Of a stretch of DNA of 15,199 nt, positions 7,761-15,199 are shown piece by piece. A model generated the notes under the pieces. The model had not been told where the DNA came from, made no database searches, and saw nothing but the letters and a program-made list of their open reading frames with translations. How positions within the stretch are numbered: position 1 is the first letter of the stretch; every line of letters starts with the position of its first letter. The stretch lies in the NCBI GenBank assembly GCA_040235375.1, contig JBECKQ010000079.1:1-15199 (forward strand), written 5' to 3'. The stretch comes from JBECKQ01 sp040235375. Lineage in GTDB: Bacteria; Planctomycetota; Phycisphaerae; UBA1845. A program made the position numbers and the translations under genes.

Positions 7761-8879
7761 TCAGCACATCCGAAGCGACATCGGCCAACGATAACCGCGC
7801 GGAGGCGCGGCGGCCTTCTCCTCCCAGACGCCCGGGAGGACGGCGCCGCACGCGCTGCAGCACGAGCCGCGCATCCGATTCTCCCGCACGTTGAAGCCGA
7901 TCCGCCGAATCATCGTCTCGCCGCATGAGGGGCACCGCGTGTCCTCGCGATCGCCCACGGCACCGGCCGCGTTGCCGGCGTAGACGAACTTCAAGCCGGC
8001 CTGCATCCCGAACTCGTATGCCTTGCCGAGCGATTCGACCGGCGTGCGTACCTTGTCGGTCATCTTGTAGTCGGGATGAAACGCCGTGACGTGCCAGGGA
8101 ATCTCCGGCGAAACGGACACGATGAAGTCCGCCATCGCCTTCAGCTCGTCGTCGCTGTCGTTGAAATCCGGCACGATCAGTGTGACCACTTCCACCCAGA
8201 ACCCCATCCGCTTCGTCATCCGGATGCAGTCGAGCACGTGCTCCATGACTCCGCCGAGTTGCCGGTAACGTTTGTCATCGAAGCTTTTGAGGTCGATCTT
8301 GTACAGGTCCACGTATGGCCGGATGTACTCCAGCACTTCCGGCGTCGCGTTCCCGTTGCTGACGAACCCGCACTTGATCCCCTGCTCGCGCGCGAGCCTG
8401 AAGATCTCGACCGCCCAGTCCGCGGTGATGAGCGGCTCGTTGTACGTGCTCACCATTACCGGCGTTTCGTGCCGGACCGCGAGGTCCACGAGTTCCTGCG
8501 CGGTCACGAAACTGGGGTGAGCCATCGCCGTGCTGTCCCGCAGCATCTGGCTCGTCACCCAGTTCTGGCAGTAGCTGCAATGGAAATCGCACCCCAGCAT
8601 TCCGAAGGACAGGGCGTCGCGACCGGGGTAGGCGTGGTAGAACGGCTTCTTCTCGATCGGGTCGATGGCCAGGCCGGCCACGTACCCCCAGGGGACGCGG
8701 AGCGTGCCGCCGTCGTTGAAGCGTACACGACATACGCCTTCGCGCCCCGGCTTGATCACGCACCGGTGGCCGCACGCCACGCAGCGCAGGGTGTGGTTCG
8801 ATAATTGCTGCACCAATTCCGGCGCGGATTCGTGGGTATTCTCCGCCAACAGATCCTTGATGGACCGCTCCGTCGCCAT
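7761..8879 (-). CDS. amrS: AmmeMemoRadiSam system radical SAM enzyme AmrS
   Basis: This is a radical S-adenosylmethionine enzyme of the AmrS/PflA-like group. The [4Fe-4S] motif is GCDFHCSYCQNW (C97-x3-C101-x2-C104). The family context also shows in LRCVACGHRC and GVCRVR (an N-terminal Cys cluster, 33-50), PIEKKPFYHAYPG, STYNEPLI, FVSNGNATPEVL and VDLYKIDLKSFDDKRYR. The C-terminus ends in a zinc-ribbon-like pair, CPSC (316-319) and CSAC (341-344), as is usual for AmrS. I chose ATG 8879 (372 residues) because GGAG lies 9 nt upstream and a good -10 box (8924-8929) overlaps the alternative start at 8921. Substrate and product are not established for this family. It is genetically tied to MEMO (amrB, 2 genes downstream) and AMMECR1 proteins. 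Here rnhA separates it from amrB. Confidence 0.93.
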   Translation of the reverse strand: MATERSIKDLLAENTHESAPELVQQLSNHTLRCVACGHRCVIKPGREGVCRVRFNDGGTLRVPWGYVAGLAIDPIEKKPFYHAYPGRDALSFGMLGCDFHCSYCQNWVTSQMLRDSTAMAHPSFVTAQELVDLAVRHETPVMVSTYNEPLITADWAVEIFRLAREQGIKCGFVSNGNATPEVLEYIRPYVDLYKIDLKSFDDKRYRQLGGVMEHVLDCIRMTKRMGFWVEVVTLIVPDFNDSDDELKAMADFIVSVSPEIPWHVTAFHPDYKMTDKVRTPVESLGKAYEFGMQAGLKFVYAGNAAGAVGDREDTRCPSCGETMIRRIGFNVRENRMRGSCCSACGAVLPGVWEEKAAAPPRGYRWPMSLRMC

Positions 8880-8923
8880 TTCCTTTTGCTCCAAAAGCTG
8901 CGTCCCGTGGCGCAATCCCAAGT

Positions 8924-8953
8924 ATTATACCCCCTCCGCTGCACGCCTGTCGG
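8924..8953 (-). promoter_or_regulatory. Candidate promoter of amrS
   Basis: The minus strand carries a perfect TATAAT (complement of 8924-8929), preceded after an 18-nt spacer by CCGACA (complement of 8948-8953; 4 of 6 match to TTGACA). Transcription would start near 8917, giving a leader of roughly 38 nt to the ATG at 8879. This also argues against translation starting at 8921. Confidence 0.55.
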
Positions 8954-9010
8954 GATGGACGGCGGCGTTGCAACGACAGCCTGGTAACGGGTGCTTCCCG
9001 GCTCCCTCGC

Positions 9011-9040
9011 ATCCCCTTTTCGCCGGAGCGAACCGGGGAT
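9011..9040. promoter_or_regulatory. 30-bp imperfect dyad upstream of the His-rich membrane protein gene
   Basis: Two 13-nt arms flank a 4-nt centre (CGGA). From the outside, ATCCCC pairs with GGGGAT (6 of 6), two positions mismatch, then TTCGC pairs with GCGAA (5 of 5): 11 of 13 pairs. It lies in the divergent region between the amrS promoter (8924-8953, -) and the gene at 9094 (+). Its right end abuts TAGAAT (9040-9045), a possible -10 box for the plus-strand gene. It could be an operator or an RNA hairpin; there is no T-tract, so a terminator is unlikely. Confidence 0.5.
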
Positions 9041-9093
9041 AGAATGGGGCGTAATACAAAGAGTTACCGAAACGGACATCCGGCGGCCCACCC

Positions 9094-9918
9094 ATGCACG
9101 AGAACGTACCCCACACGCACGAGCATCGTAGCGGGCTCGTCGTCCATTCCCATCGCCCGCACAGCCCGCTCCGAACGGAGCTGATCACACACACGCCGTT
9201 CTCTGTCGCGAGTGTCGCGATCGGGCTGGTAGTGGCCGGCCTGATCTGCTTCATCACGCCGGACGACGTGATGGACCCAGGAGGCACGCTGCCCGGTGGC
9301 GCCCACGTGCATGACGCCGCTCTGACGGTGGAGCCTGCCGGCGAAGCGCACATGCTCGACGAAGCGGGTCATGCGGACCACGACCATACGAGCGGCTTCC
9401 GGGCGATGTTTCACCTGTTCCATCCGCTGCACATGTTCTTTTCGGCGGCGGCTACGACGGCCATGTTCTGGCGCTATGACAAACGGCTTATCCGGGCCAT
9501 CATTGTCGGCCTGATCGGCGCCATCGTAGTCTGCGGCATCAGCGACATCATCATGCCGCACATCTCGCTGCTCATTCTCCACAAGAACATACCGCTGCAC
9601 ATTTGCGTCATCGAACACCCGGGCCTGGTCATGCCGTTTGCAGTGGTAGGTGTGCTGGTGGGCCTGCTCGCCGCCGAGGGCGTAACGCGCAGCACGATCT
9701 TCTCGCACTCGCTGCACGTGTTCGCCTCGACGATGGCGAGCCTCTTCTACATGATCCAGGCGTATGGCCGGCTCGCGTGGCTGGAGGATATGGGCTGGAT
9801 TTTCTTCTTCATCATCCTGGCGGTCATGGTGCCGTGCTGCCTGAGCGACATCGTTTTCCCGGTCGCCATGTCCCGGCCCGCCCGCGAGATGCACGCCGAA
9901 ACCACCTGCTGTCATTGA
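9094..9918 (+). CDS. Histidine-rich polytopic membrane protein with internal duplication, possibly metal-related
   Basis: The product has 274 residues and is not a family I recognise. The N-terminal 35 residues hold eight histidines (HTHEH, HSHRPH). A membrane segment follows at about 36-56, then a loop (57-100) rich in His, Asp and Glu (GAHVHD, HADHDH), then about five more membrane segments to residue 262, and a CCH end. The membrane part appears duplicated: HPLHMFFS (110-117) repeats as HSLHVFAS (205-212), and CGISDIIMP (147-155) as CCLSDIVFP (248-256). The conserved His, His, Cys and Asp are plausible metal ligands. A Fur-family gene lies 348 nt downstream on the same strand, which fits metal transport or storage, but this is inference. 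No clear Shine-Dalgarno precedes the ATG. Alternatives are a cobalt/nickel/zinc permease or a metal-binding redox membrane protein. Confidence 0.8.
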   Translation: MHENVPHTHEHRSGLVVHSHRPHSPLRTELITHTPFSVASVAIGLVVAGLICFITPDDVMDPGGTLPGGAHVHDAALTVEPAGEAHMLDEAGHADHDHTSGFRAMFHLFHPLHMFFSAAATTAMFWRYDKRLIRAIIVGLIGAIVVCGISDIIMPHISLLILHKNIPLHICVIEHPGLVMPFAVVGVLVGLLAAEGVTRSTIFSHSLHVFASTMASLFYMIQAYGRLAWLEDMGWIFFFIILAVMVPCCLSDIVFPVAMSRPAREMHAETTCCH

Positions 9919-10219
9919 GCGGCCGCGCGGCAAGCGAGGTTCAACCGGATTGACTTGCCGGGTGCGAAGTACGTGCTCAGCATGCGATGGCTGAGGATTC
10001 CACCGGAGCGACGATCCGACCACGCCAGCGTCATTTACGACGCACACTTCATTTGTCGCCGGCATCAGACGAGTAACAGGCGCGTGGGGTGGATGCCGAT
10101 CGGGCCCGGGCCACGTTGCTCGACAGCCGCTTCGAATTGACGGCACGATCTGCGTGCGGGCGCTGACGGCCGCGCGGCGCATGGCTTGAGAGCAGTTGGG
10201 AATCGCCGCAAAAAGAGAG
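9919..10219. other. Intergenic region with no recognised gene
   Basis: The 348 nt between the His-rich protein gene and the perR-like start contain the perR promoter at the right end (10220-10253). The remainder shows only a 6-bp stem (CTCAGC / GCTGAG, 9976-9995, 8-nt loop) without a T-tract. I see no conserved RNA, no ribosome-bound ORF and no clear terminator for the upstream gene. Confidence 0.5.
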
Positions 10220-10253
10220 TTGACAATTCGTCCTTTATGGTACATATTACCAT
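10220..10253 (+). promoter_or_regulatory. Promoter overlapped by a palindromic operator in front of the perR-like gene
   Basis: A perfect -35 TTGACA (10220-10225), a 17-nt spacer and a -10-like CATATT (10243-10248; 4 of 6) precede the gene. A 17-bp palindrome, ATGGTA-N5-TACCAT (10237-10253), covers the -10 element. Fur-family proteins bind such AT-rich dyads and often repress their own genes, so this is probably an autoregulatory operator. It fits the canonical PerR box (TTATAAT-N-ATTATAA) only partly (8 of 14 positions). Confidence 0.6.
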
Positions 10254-10266
10254 CAGGAGATGCGCG

Positions 10267-10806
10267 GTGGACTCGGCCGGCAAACAGGCGCGGTTGCGGC
10301 GGTTCGAGGAATCCTGCCGACAGCGCGGTCTTTCCCTGACCGTTCAGCGGCGGACCATCCTGAAGGCCGCCCTCGATCAAACCGATCATCCGACCGCAGA
10401 CCAGATATACATCCGAGTAAGGGCCGCTCTTCCTGACGTTTCGCGTACCACAGTCTACCGCGTGCTCGACGTCCTTGTGGAAATCGGCGCCATCGCCAGA
10501 GTGTTCTCGCCCGGCGCGGCGGCGCGTTTCGACCCGGTGACGGAGCAGCATCACCACTTGGTCTGCGTGCGTTGTGAGCGAATCATCGACTTGCCTGATG
10601 ACGCTTTCCGGCATCGGGTTCAACCGCCCCCGGGGCCGTTGCGTTCGTTCGTTGTTCAGGACTTTTCAATTTACTTCCGCGGCACCTGCGCGGCGTGCCG
10701 CAAGCGGGTGAGCTCGCGCCGCGGGGCGCGGCCCCGGCCAGGTGATCCGGCGCGCCGGAGAGCCGCCGGTGGCGGGAAGTCCGCGCCGCGCGGGAAAGGC
10801 CGATAG
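10267..10806 (+). CDS. perR: PerR-like Fur-family metalloregulator
   Basis: The product is a 179-residue winged-helix repressor. The start is GTG 10267 because AGGAGA (10255-10260) lies 6 nt upstream and the promoter/operator ends at 10253; a longer frame from 10186 would begin upstream of that promoter. The DNA-binding domain covers about 10-80 (LTVQRRTIL, TTVYRVLDVL). Aligned by eye with Bacillus subtilis PerR, all five sensing-metal ligands are present: H41, D89, H95, H97 and D108 (PerR H37, D85, H91, H93, D104). The structural zinc site is CVRC (100-103) plus CAAC (141-144). Metal-catalysed His oxidation is the PerR mechanism, but sequence alone cannot separate PerR from Fur. The 35-residue Arg/Gly/Pro-rich tail (145-179) is unusual. 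It heads an operon with a peroxidase-like gene 46 nt downstream. Confidence 0.88.
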   Translation: MDSAGKQARLRRFEESCRQRGLSLTVQRRTILKAALDQTDHPTADQIYIRVRAALPDVSRTTVYRVLDVLVEIGAIARVFSPGAAARFDPVTEQHHHLVCVRCERIIDLPDDAFRHRVQPPPGPLRSFVVQDFSIYFRGTCAACRKRVSSRRGARPRPGDPARRRAAGGGKSAPRGKGR

Positions 10807-10840
10807 AAGCCGGGAGCGATTCGACGCAAGCGAGTCAGCA

Positions 10841-10848
10841 AAGGAGGT
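10841..10848 (+). promoter_or_regulatory. Strong Shine-Dalgarno fixing the peroxidase start
   Basis: AAGGAGGT lies 4 nt before ATG 10853. It decides against the upstream in-frame start at 10742, which would lie inside the perR-like coding sequence. Confidence 0.85.
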
Positions 10849-10852
10849 CTTT

Positions 10853-12262
<1,410 letters not shown>

Positions 12263-12275
12263 GAGGAGCGAGCTC

Positions 12276-13403
12276 ATGCCCGCAGAACATAAGAGTGTTG
12301 AAACGAAATACATGGAGGAGCGGCAGCAGTTCTATGCCGCCCTGAAGAAGCTCGATCGCCGCTCGTTCATCAAGGTGTCGGCGGCAGCGATGGGGGCGGC
12401 GGCGGTGCAGGGGATCGCCGTGCCCAACTCGTTCCAGCCGGTCAGCGTCGCTTACGGCGAGCAGACGGGTGGGGAGAGCGGGCGATTCCGTTTCGCCTAT
12501 ATCTCCGACTCACATCTGTACGCGAAAGAAATCAACGATCGCTTTGCCAACGCGCTGATGCGCGCGGTGGACGACGTCAACAGTCTCGACCCCCAGCCGG
12601 ACTTCGTGTTCTACGGGGGCGACCTGGCGCAGCTCGGTCAGCCCGACGAATTGGAGCTGGGCGCCCAGATCCTGCGCGAACTGAAGGCGCCGTTGAAGAT
12701 CATGGTGGGCGAGCACGACTGGTATTTCGACATGGGCGAGAAGTGGCGCGAACTGTTCGGCCAGCCGACCGAATCGTGGGATCACAAGGGCATCCACTTC
12801 GTCAAGCTCCTCAGCGTCATCGAGGAGGATTTCTGGACGCCGCGGGGCATGACGCCCATGGAGCGGATGAAGACCGTCGCCGGGCTCGACAACCATCTGC
12901 AGAAATCATTTACCGTCGGCCCGGAGCAGCGCGAATGGCTGAAGAAGGACGTCGCCCGGTACGGCGACGACACGCCGCTCGTGGTGTTCTCTCACTCGCC
13001 GCTCTACAAGCTGTACAAGAACTGGAACTTCTGGACGGATGACGCGGAAGAGGTGCAGGCCATTCTCAAGCGGTTCAAGAACGTCGTGGTGATTCACGGC
13101 CACACCCACCAGATGCTCACGAACCGCATCGACAACATCCACTTTCACGGCCTTCTGGCCACGGCCTGGCCCTGGCCGTATGCCCCCGAGGGCATGCCCG
13201 AACTGACCATCGAAATGACCCGTCCTGATCCGTTCAACGTTCAGGATGGCTGTGGCGACGGCGAAGTGGTGGTCCACCCCGACGGGCTGGTGGACAAAAT
13301 CTACAACTTCTGGAACCGCAATCCCGTGACCGTGGCAAGAGAGTATACGGCGAGTTGGGGAAAGAAGGCGGTCCCTCCGCAGCCCAACCGGCCAAGCTAC
13401 TAG
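12276..13403 (+). CDS. Tat-exported calcineurin-like metallophosphoesterase
   Basis: The product has 375 residues. A twin-arginine signal is present: DRRSFIK (27-33) followed by a weakly hydrophobic Ala-rich stretch (VSAAAMGAAAVQGIAV), so the protein should be exported folded with its metals loaded. Metallophosphoesterase motifs follow in order: SDSH (D78, H80), GGDLAQ (D116), GEHDW (145-149), FSHSPL (H240) and GHTHQ (275-279). In most family members the third motif is GNH(D/E), where Asn bridges the metals; here it is Glu (E146). The enzyme should cleave phosphomono- or diesters in the periplasm; its substrate is unknown. AGGAG (12264-12268) lies 7 nt before the ATG. The gene lies 13 nt after the peroxidase gene and 18 nt before a cytochrome gene, clearly one operon. 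The cytochrome context is unusual for a phosphoesterase. Confidence 0.92.
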   Translation: MPAEHKSVETKYMEERQQFYAALKKLDRRSFIKVSAAAMGAAAVQGIAVPNSFQPVSVAYGEQTGGESGRFRFAYISDSHLYAKEINDRFANALMRAVDDVNSLDPQPDFVFYGGDLAQLGQPDELELGAQILRELKAPLKIMVGEHDWYFDMGEKWRELFGQPTESWDHKGIHFVKLLSVIEEDFWTPRGMTPMERMKTVAGLDNHLQKSFTVGPEQREWLKKDVARYGDDTPLVVFSHSPLYKLYKNWNFWTDDAEEVQAILKRFKNVVVIHGHTHQMLTNRIDNIHFHGLLATAWPWPYAPEGMPELTIEMTRPDPFNVQDGCGDGEVVVHPDGLVDKIYNFWNRNPVTVAREYTASWGKKAVPPQPNRPSY

Positions 13404-13421
13404 GAAAGGAATGGAACTGAC

Positions 13422-14075
13422 ATGCGCGCAAAATACCGCATAACAATCATCATTAGCTTGGGATGTGTGATCGCGGTCGCGCTCTTGTGGACCTCCTCCA
13501 CCAGCACGCCGGCGGCCGCACAGGAAGCCACCGGAACTCGGCAGGCGGCGGGCGACGACCCCGATCTCGCCGCCGGCCAGACCATTGCCGACAGCCACAT
13601 GGAGCAGTGGAAGCGGAAGAACCCGGATCGGGTGGCTGACTGGGTCGCCGAGGAAAAGGAGCGTCACGCGATTCAGCCGCCGGCGGACAACTCCCACCTG
13701 CTCAAGGGCGGCCAGGGCGAGGGGCATACCTACGGCCAGTACACCGAACGCGACCTGCTGATGTGGAGTCGGGAAACGGAGAAGCTGGTCGTCGAGGGCT
13801 CCCGCATCTTCCACGACGCCGATCTGCTCGGCAGCACCGTGGCCGTCTCCTGCGACATGTGCCATCCGGATGCCAGCAACACGCATCCGGAAACCTATCC
13901 GAAGTTCCAGACGCAGATGGGTCGAGTGGTCTTGCTGCGCGACATGATCAACTGGTGCATCGAGCGACCGGTCCGTGGCAAACGGTTCGATCCCGACGAC
14001 CCGCGCATGCGCGCCCTGGAGGCCTACATTTACGCACAAAGAAAAGGTGAACCGCTGAACTACGGCAAGCACTGA
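13422..14075 (+). CDS. Exported mono-heme cytochrome c
   Basis: The product has 217 residues. The N-terminal segment (MRAKYRITIIISLGCVIAVALL) followed by a Ser/Thr/Ala stretch ending AAAQ (31-34) is a signal peptide, or an uncleaved anchor. One heme motif, CDMCH (144-148), is followed by TYPKFQTQMGRVVLLRDMINWCIERP and a final MRALEAYIYAQ helix. This order (CxxCH, YP, G-x-V, N-x-C, ALxAYI) resembles cytochrome domains of the SoxA/TsdA type. M166 is a candidate axial ligand and C179 a conserved-looking extra Cys. The first 120 residues after the signal are charged and not recognised. As the last gene of the perR-peroxidase-phosphoesterase operon, it may be the electron donor to the peroxidase; that role is inferred. 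An intrinsic terminator follows 84 nt after its stop. Confidence 0.88.
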   Translation: MRAKYRITIIISLGCVIAVALLWTSSTSTPAAAQEATGTRQAAGDDPDLAAGQTIADSHMEQWKRKNPDRVADWVAEEKERHAIQPPADNSHLLKGGQGEGHTYGQYTERDLLMWSRETEKLVVEGSRIFHDADLLGSTVAVSCDMCHPDASNTHPETYPKFQTQMGRVVLLRDMINWCIERPVRGKRFDPDDPRMRALEAYIYAQRKGEPLNYGKH

Positions 14076-14158
14076 GAAAAAGGCGTCGGCAGTCGTTTCC
14101 GTTCAGGACGCTGGCAAGCGGATCCGTAAGCGACTCCCGACCCCTTTTCAGAAAAGAA

Positions 14159-14212
14159 GCCGGCGGCGCGACCCTCTCTCCACGGTCGCCCGCCGGCGCT
14201 TTTTCTTCTTTT
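14159..14212 (+). terminator. Rho-independent terminator of the perR-peroxidase operon
   Basis: A 14-bp GC-rich stem interrupted by one bulged C (outer GCCGGCGG paired with CCGCCGGC, inner GCGACC with GGTCGC) closes a 10-nt loop (ctctctccac). It is followed by a T-rich tract from 14200. It lies between the mono-heme cytochrome gene and the convergent lipoprotein gene. Confidence 0.9.
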
Positions 14213-14261
14213 GAATGAGCAGGAAGTTCTCGCCCGCCTGCGACCGATCACCTGCCTGCGA

Positions 14262-14828
14262 TTACTGCACGTTGACGTCGACCGCAGGGTTGCCGCTGTT
14301 GTTCAGATAGCTCTCGACGGCGATCTCGCTGCCGCACTCGTAATCCTGGCCGGCCACCAGCTCGACGGGATACTCCGCGACGGTCTGCGGGCCGACGAAC
14401 GGAATGTTCGCCACAACCTCGACGCTGATGTCGGCGCTGTCGGGACATGCGATCTCAAAGCGCTTTTCGAACGGGGCAATCGACTCGCTCTCGTTGAGCA
14501 CGTCGGTGATACCGCCGCCATAGTCGAGATCGATGGTCACGTCCACCGTCATCGAAACGAGGCTCAGCAGGCTCGGTTCGACCCCCATGCCCGCGGCCAC
14601 CTGTCCCAGGTCGGATTGCCTGAGGGAGTTGATGATCGCCACCTTGGCGTTATCAGCGTCGTTGAATTCGATCCCATCAGGCGGCGTCACGTCAGGATAC
14701 CCGTTGTTGTTCTGGTCGGCCGACAGGGTGTCCAGGTCGCCACTGGGCGCTGTCGTGGTGCCGCAGCCGGTCAGCACGAGTGCCAGACCGCAAACAACAG
14801 CCGTCGCCAGCAAGGATCGCACCTTCAT
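14262..14828 (-). CDS. Small lipoprotein with a calcium-loop-like NGYPD motif
   Basis: The product has 188 residues, starting at the ATG at 14828 with AAAGGAG about 6 nt upstream. An upstream in-frame start at 14879 lacks this support. The signal peptide MKVRSLLATAVVCGLALVLTGC ends in the lipobox L19-T20-G21-C22, so the mature protein is lipid-anchored at C22. Right after a short linker, DQNNNGYPD (38-46) resembles the Asp/Asn calcium loops of dockerin and thrombospondin type-3 repeats. The remainder is acidic and probably beta-rich (SMTVDVTIDLDYGGG, ADISVEVVANIPFVGP), with two cysteines (in EIACPDS and DYECGSE) that could form a disulfide. I do not recognise the family. It is convergent with the cytochrome operon and shares its terminator region. 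Confidence 0.8.
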   Translation of the reverse strand: MKVRSLLATAVVCGLALVLTGCGTTTAPSGDLDTLSADQNNNGYPDVTPPDGIEFNDADNAKVAIINSLRQSDLGQVAAGMGVEPSLLSLVSMTVDVTIDLDYGGGITDVLNESESIAPFEKRFEIACPDSADISVEVVANIPFVGPQTVAEYPVELVAGQDYECGSEIAVESYLNNSGNPAVDVNVQ

Positions 14829-15199
14829 GATCAACTCCTTTGGGCAAGAACCGGGCAGCGGATTCGGTCGAGAGCACATCGCCCGAGATCGCGCTCAATC
14901 GGGGCCTTCACGAGCGGGATTATTGGTCGTACTGCCGGTCGCAGATTTCTACGGGCGTCCAACTGACGGTCAACCGCGCAAAATAGAGATCCACGGCGCC
15001 CGCCAGCGGCTTCACGAGCGCCATCGGCGGCTCGGTGCGGTATGTTTAGGACAAATGCACGGCTCTAGCCCACATTTCTCACCAGCTTCTACTGCCTCGT
15101 CGTAAGTGACGGCGTCTGCTGCGTTGTGCTCGGTCGGCCTCCTCGACGACCTGTCCAAGGTCGCCTCCGGCGGCCTCGGTCGCACGCCTTGCATCCACC
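14829..15199. other. Right-edge region with no recognised gene
   Basis: These 371 nt presumably contain the promoter of the lipoprotein gene (minus strand), though I see no convincing -35/-10 pair. A 60-codon minus-strand frame (15012-15194, possibly open beyond the edge) ends in a Cys-rich stretch (GEKCGLEPCICPKH). It has no homology I recognise, so I do not call it a gene. Confidence 0.35.

Noticed and set aside
8960..9093. Possible cobalamin riboswitch upstream of the metal-related membrane protein
   Set aside because: I looked for the conserved B12-box-type elements on both strands and did not find them; only the 30-bp dyad stands out.
9976..9995. CTCAGC / GCTGAG hairpin after the His-rich protein gene as a terminator
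   Set aside because: The stem has only 6 bp and no T-tract follows.
10186..10266. Longer N-terminus for the perR-like gene
   Set aside because: This start lies upstream of the TTGACA promoter and operator; the GTG at 10267 has AGGAGA at ideal spacing and matches family length at the N-terminus.
9064..10623. A 519-codon open frame on the minus strand opposite the His-rich protein and perR-like genes
   Set aside because: It covers two well-supported plus-strand genes and the perR promoter. Its composition is Arg/His/Asp-rich low-complexity sequence typical of the antisense frame of GC-rich genes, and no family motif is visible.
12906..14072. A 388-codon minus-strand open frame opposite the phosphoesterase and cytochrome genes
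   Set aside because: It spans a gene junction of the real operon and lacks motifs; it is a GC-rich antisense shadow.
14144..14156. CTTTTC-A-GAAAAG palindrome just before the terminator
   Set aside because: A 1-nt loop cannot form an RNA hairpin and there is no promoter nearby for an operator; probably chance.
15012..15194. 60-codon minus-strand frame with a Cys-rich end (C-x4-C-x-C-x2-H)
   Set aside because: It has no recognisable family and is cut by the window edge; the Cys cluster alone is not enough to call a gene.

Overview
The window is high-GC, gene-dense DNA from a Gram-negative-type bacterium. It carries a lipid A kinase (LpxK), a heptose-bisphosphate phosphatase-like protein (GmhB), a Tat-exported enzyme, periplasmic c-type cytochromes and a lipoprotein. 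The combination of a GmhB-like protein with an added membrane-anchor tail, a large ABC permease and a lipoprotein with an Asp/Asn-rich NGYPD calcium-loop-like motif suggests Planctomycetota. This is inference; a deltaproteobacterial-type lineage is not excluded. No rRNA, tRNA, CRISPR array, insertion sequence or phage gene was seen.

Layout. Positions 1-2232 (+) hold the end of an ABC-type ATPase overlapping by 8 nt a large polytopic permease. A small two-helix membrane protein follows (2436-2726, +). A minus-strand block runs from about 8950 down to 2851: radical SAM enzyme AmrS, RNase HI, a PqqD-like/MEMO fusion (AmmeMemoRadiSam protein B type), LpxK, a deoxyhypusine-synthase-like protein, and GmhB with a membrane tail. 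The last three genes overlap by ATGA tetranucleotides and are probably translationally coupled. Candidate promoters lie in front of amrS and rnhA. The plus strand resumes with a His-rich, internally duplicated membrane protein (9094-9918), preceded by a striking 30-bp dyad.

A four-gene plus-strand unit follows (10267-14075): a PerR-like Fur-family regulator with its own promoter/operator, a di-heme cytochrome c peroxidase/MauG-family protein, a Tat-exported calcineurin-like metallophosphoesterase, and a mono-heme cytochrome c. It ends at a strong intrinsic terminator (14159-14212). Convergent to it is a small lipoprotein gene (14262-14828, -). The last 370 bases hold no recognised gene.

How the genes may work together. 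The regulator retains all five residues that bind the sensing metal in Bacillus PerR and heads an operon containing a putative peroxidase. The simplest reading is a peroxide- or metal-responsive periplasmic electron-transfer module with an unusual phosphoesterase at its centre. This cassette is the best candidate here for an undescribed system. The minus-strand block joins envelope (lipid A/heptose) genes with AmmeMemoRadiSam components, without AMMECR1 in view.
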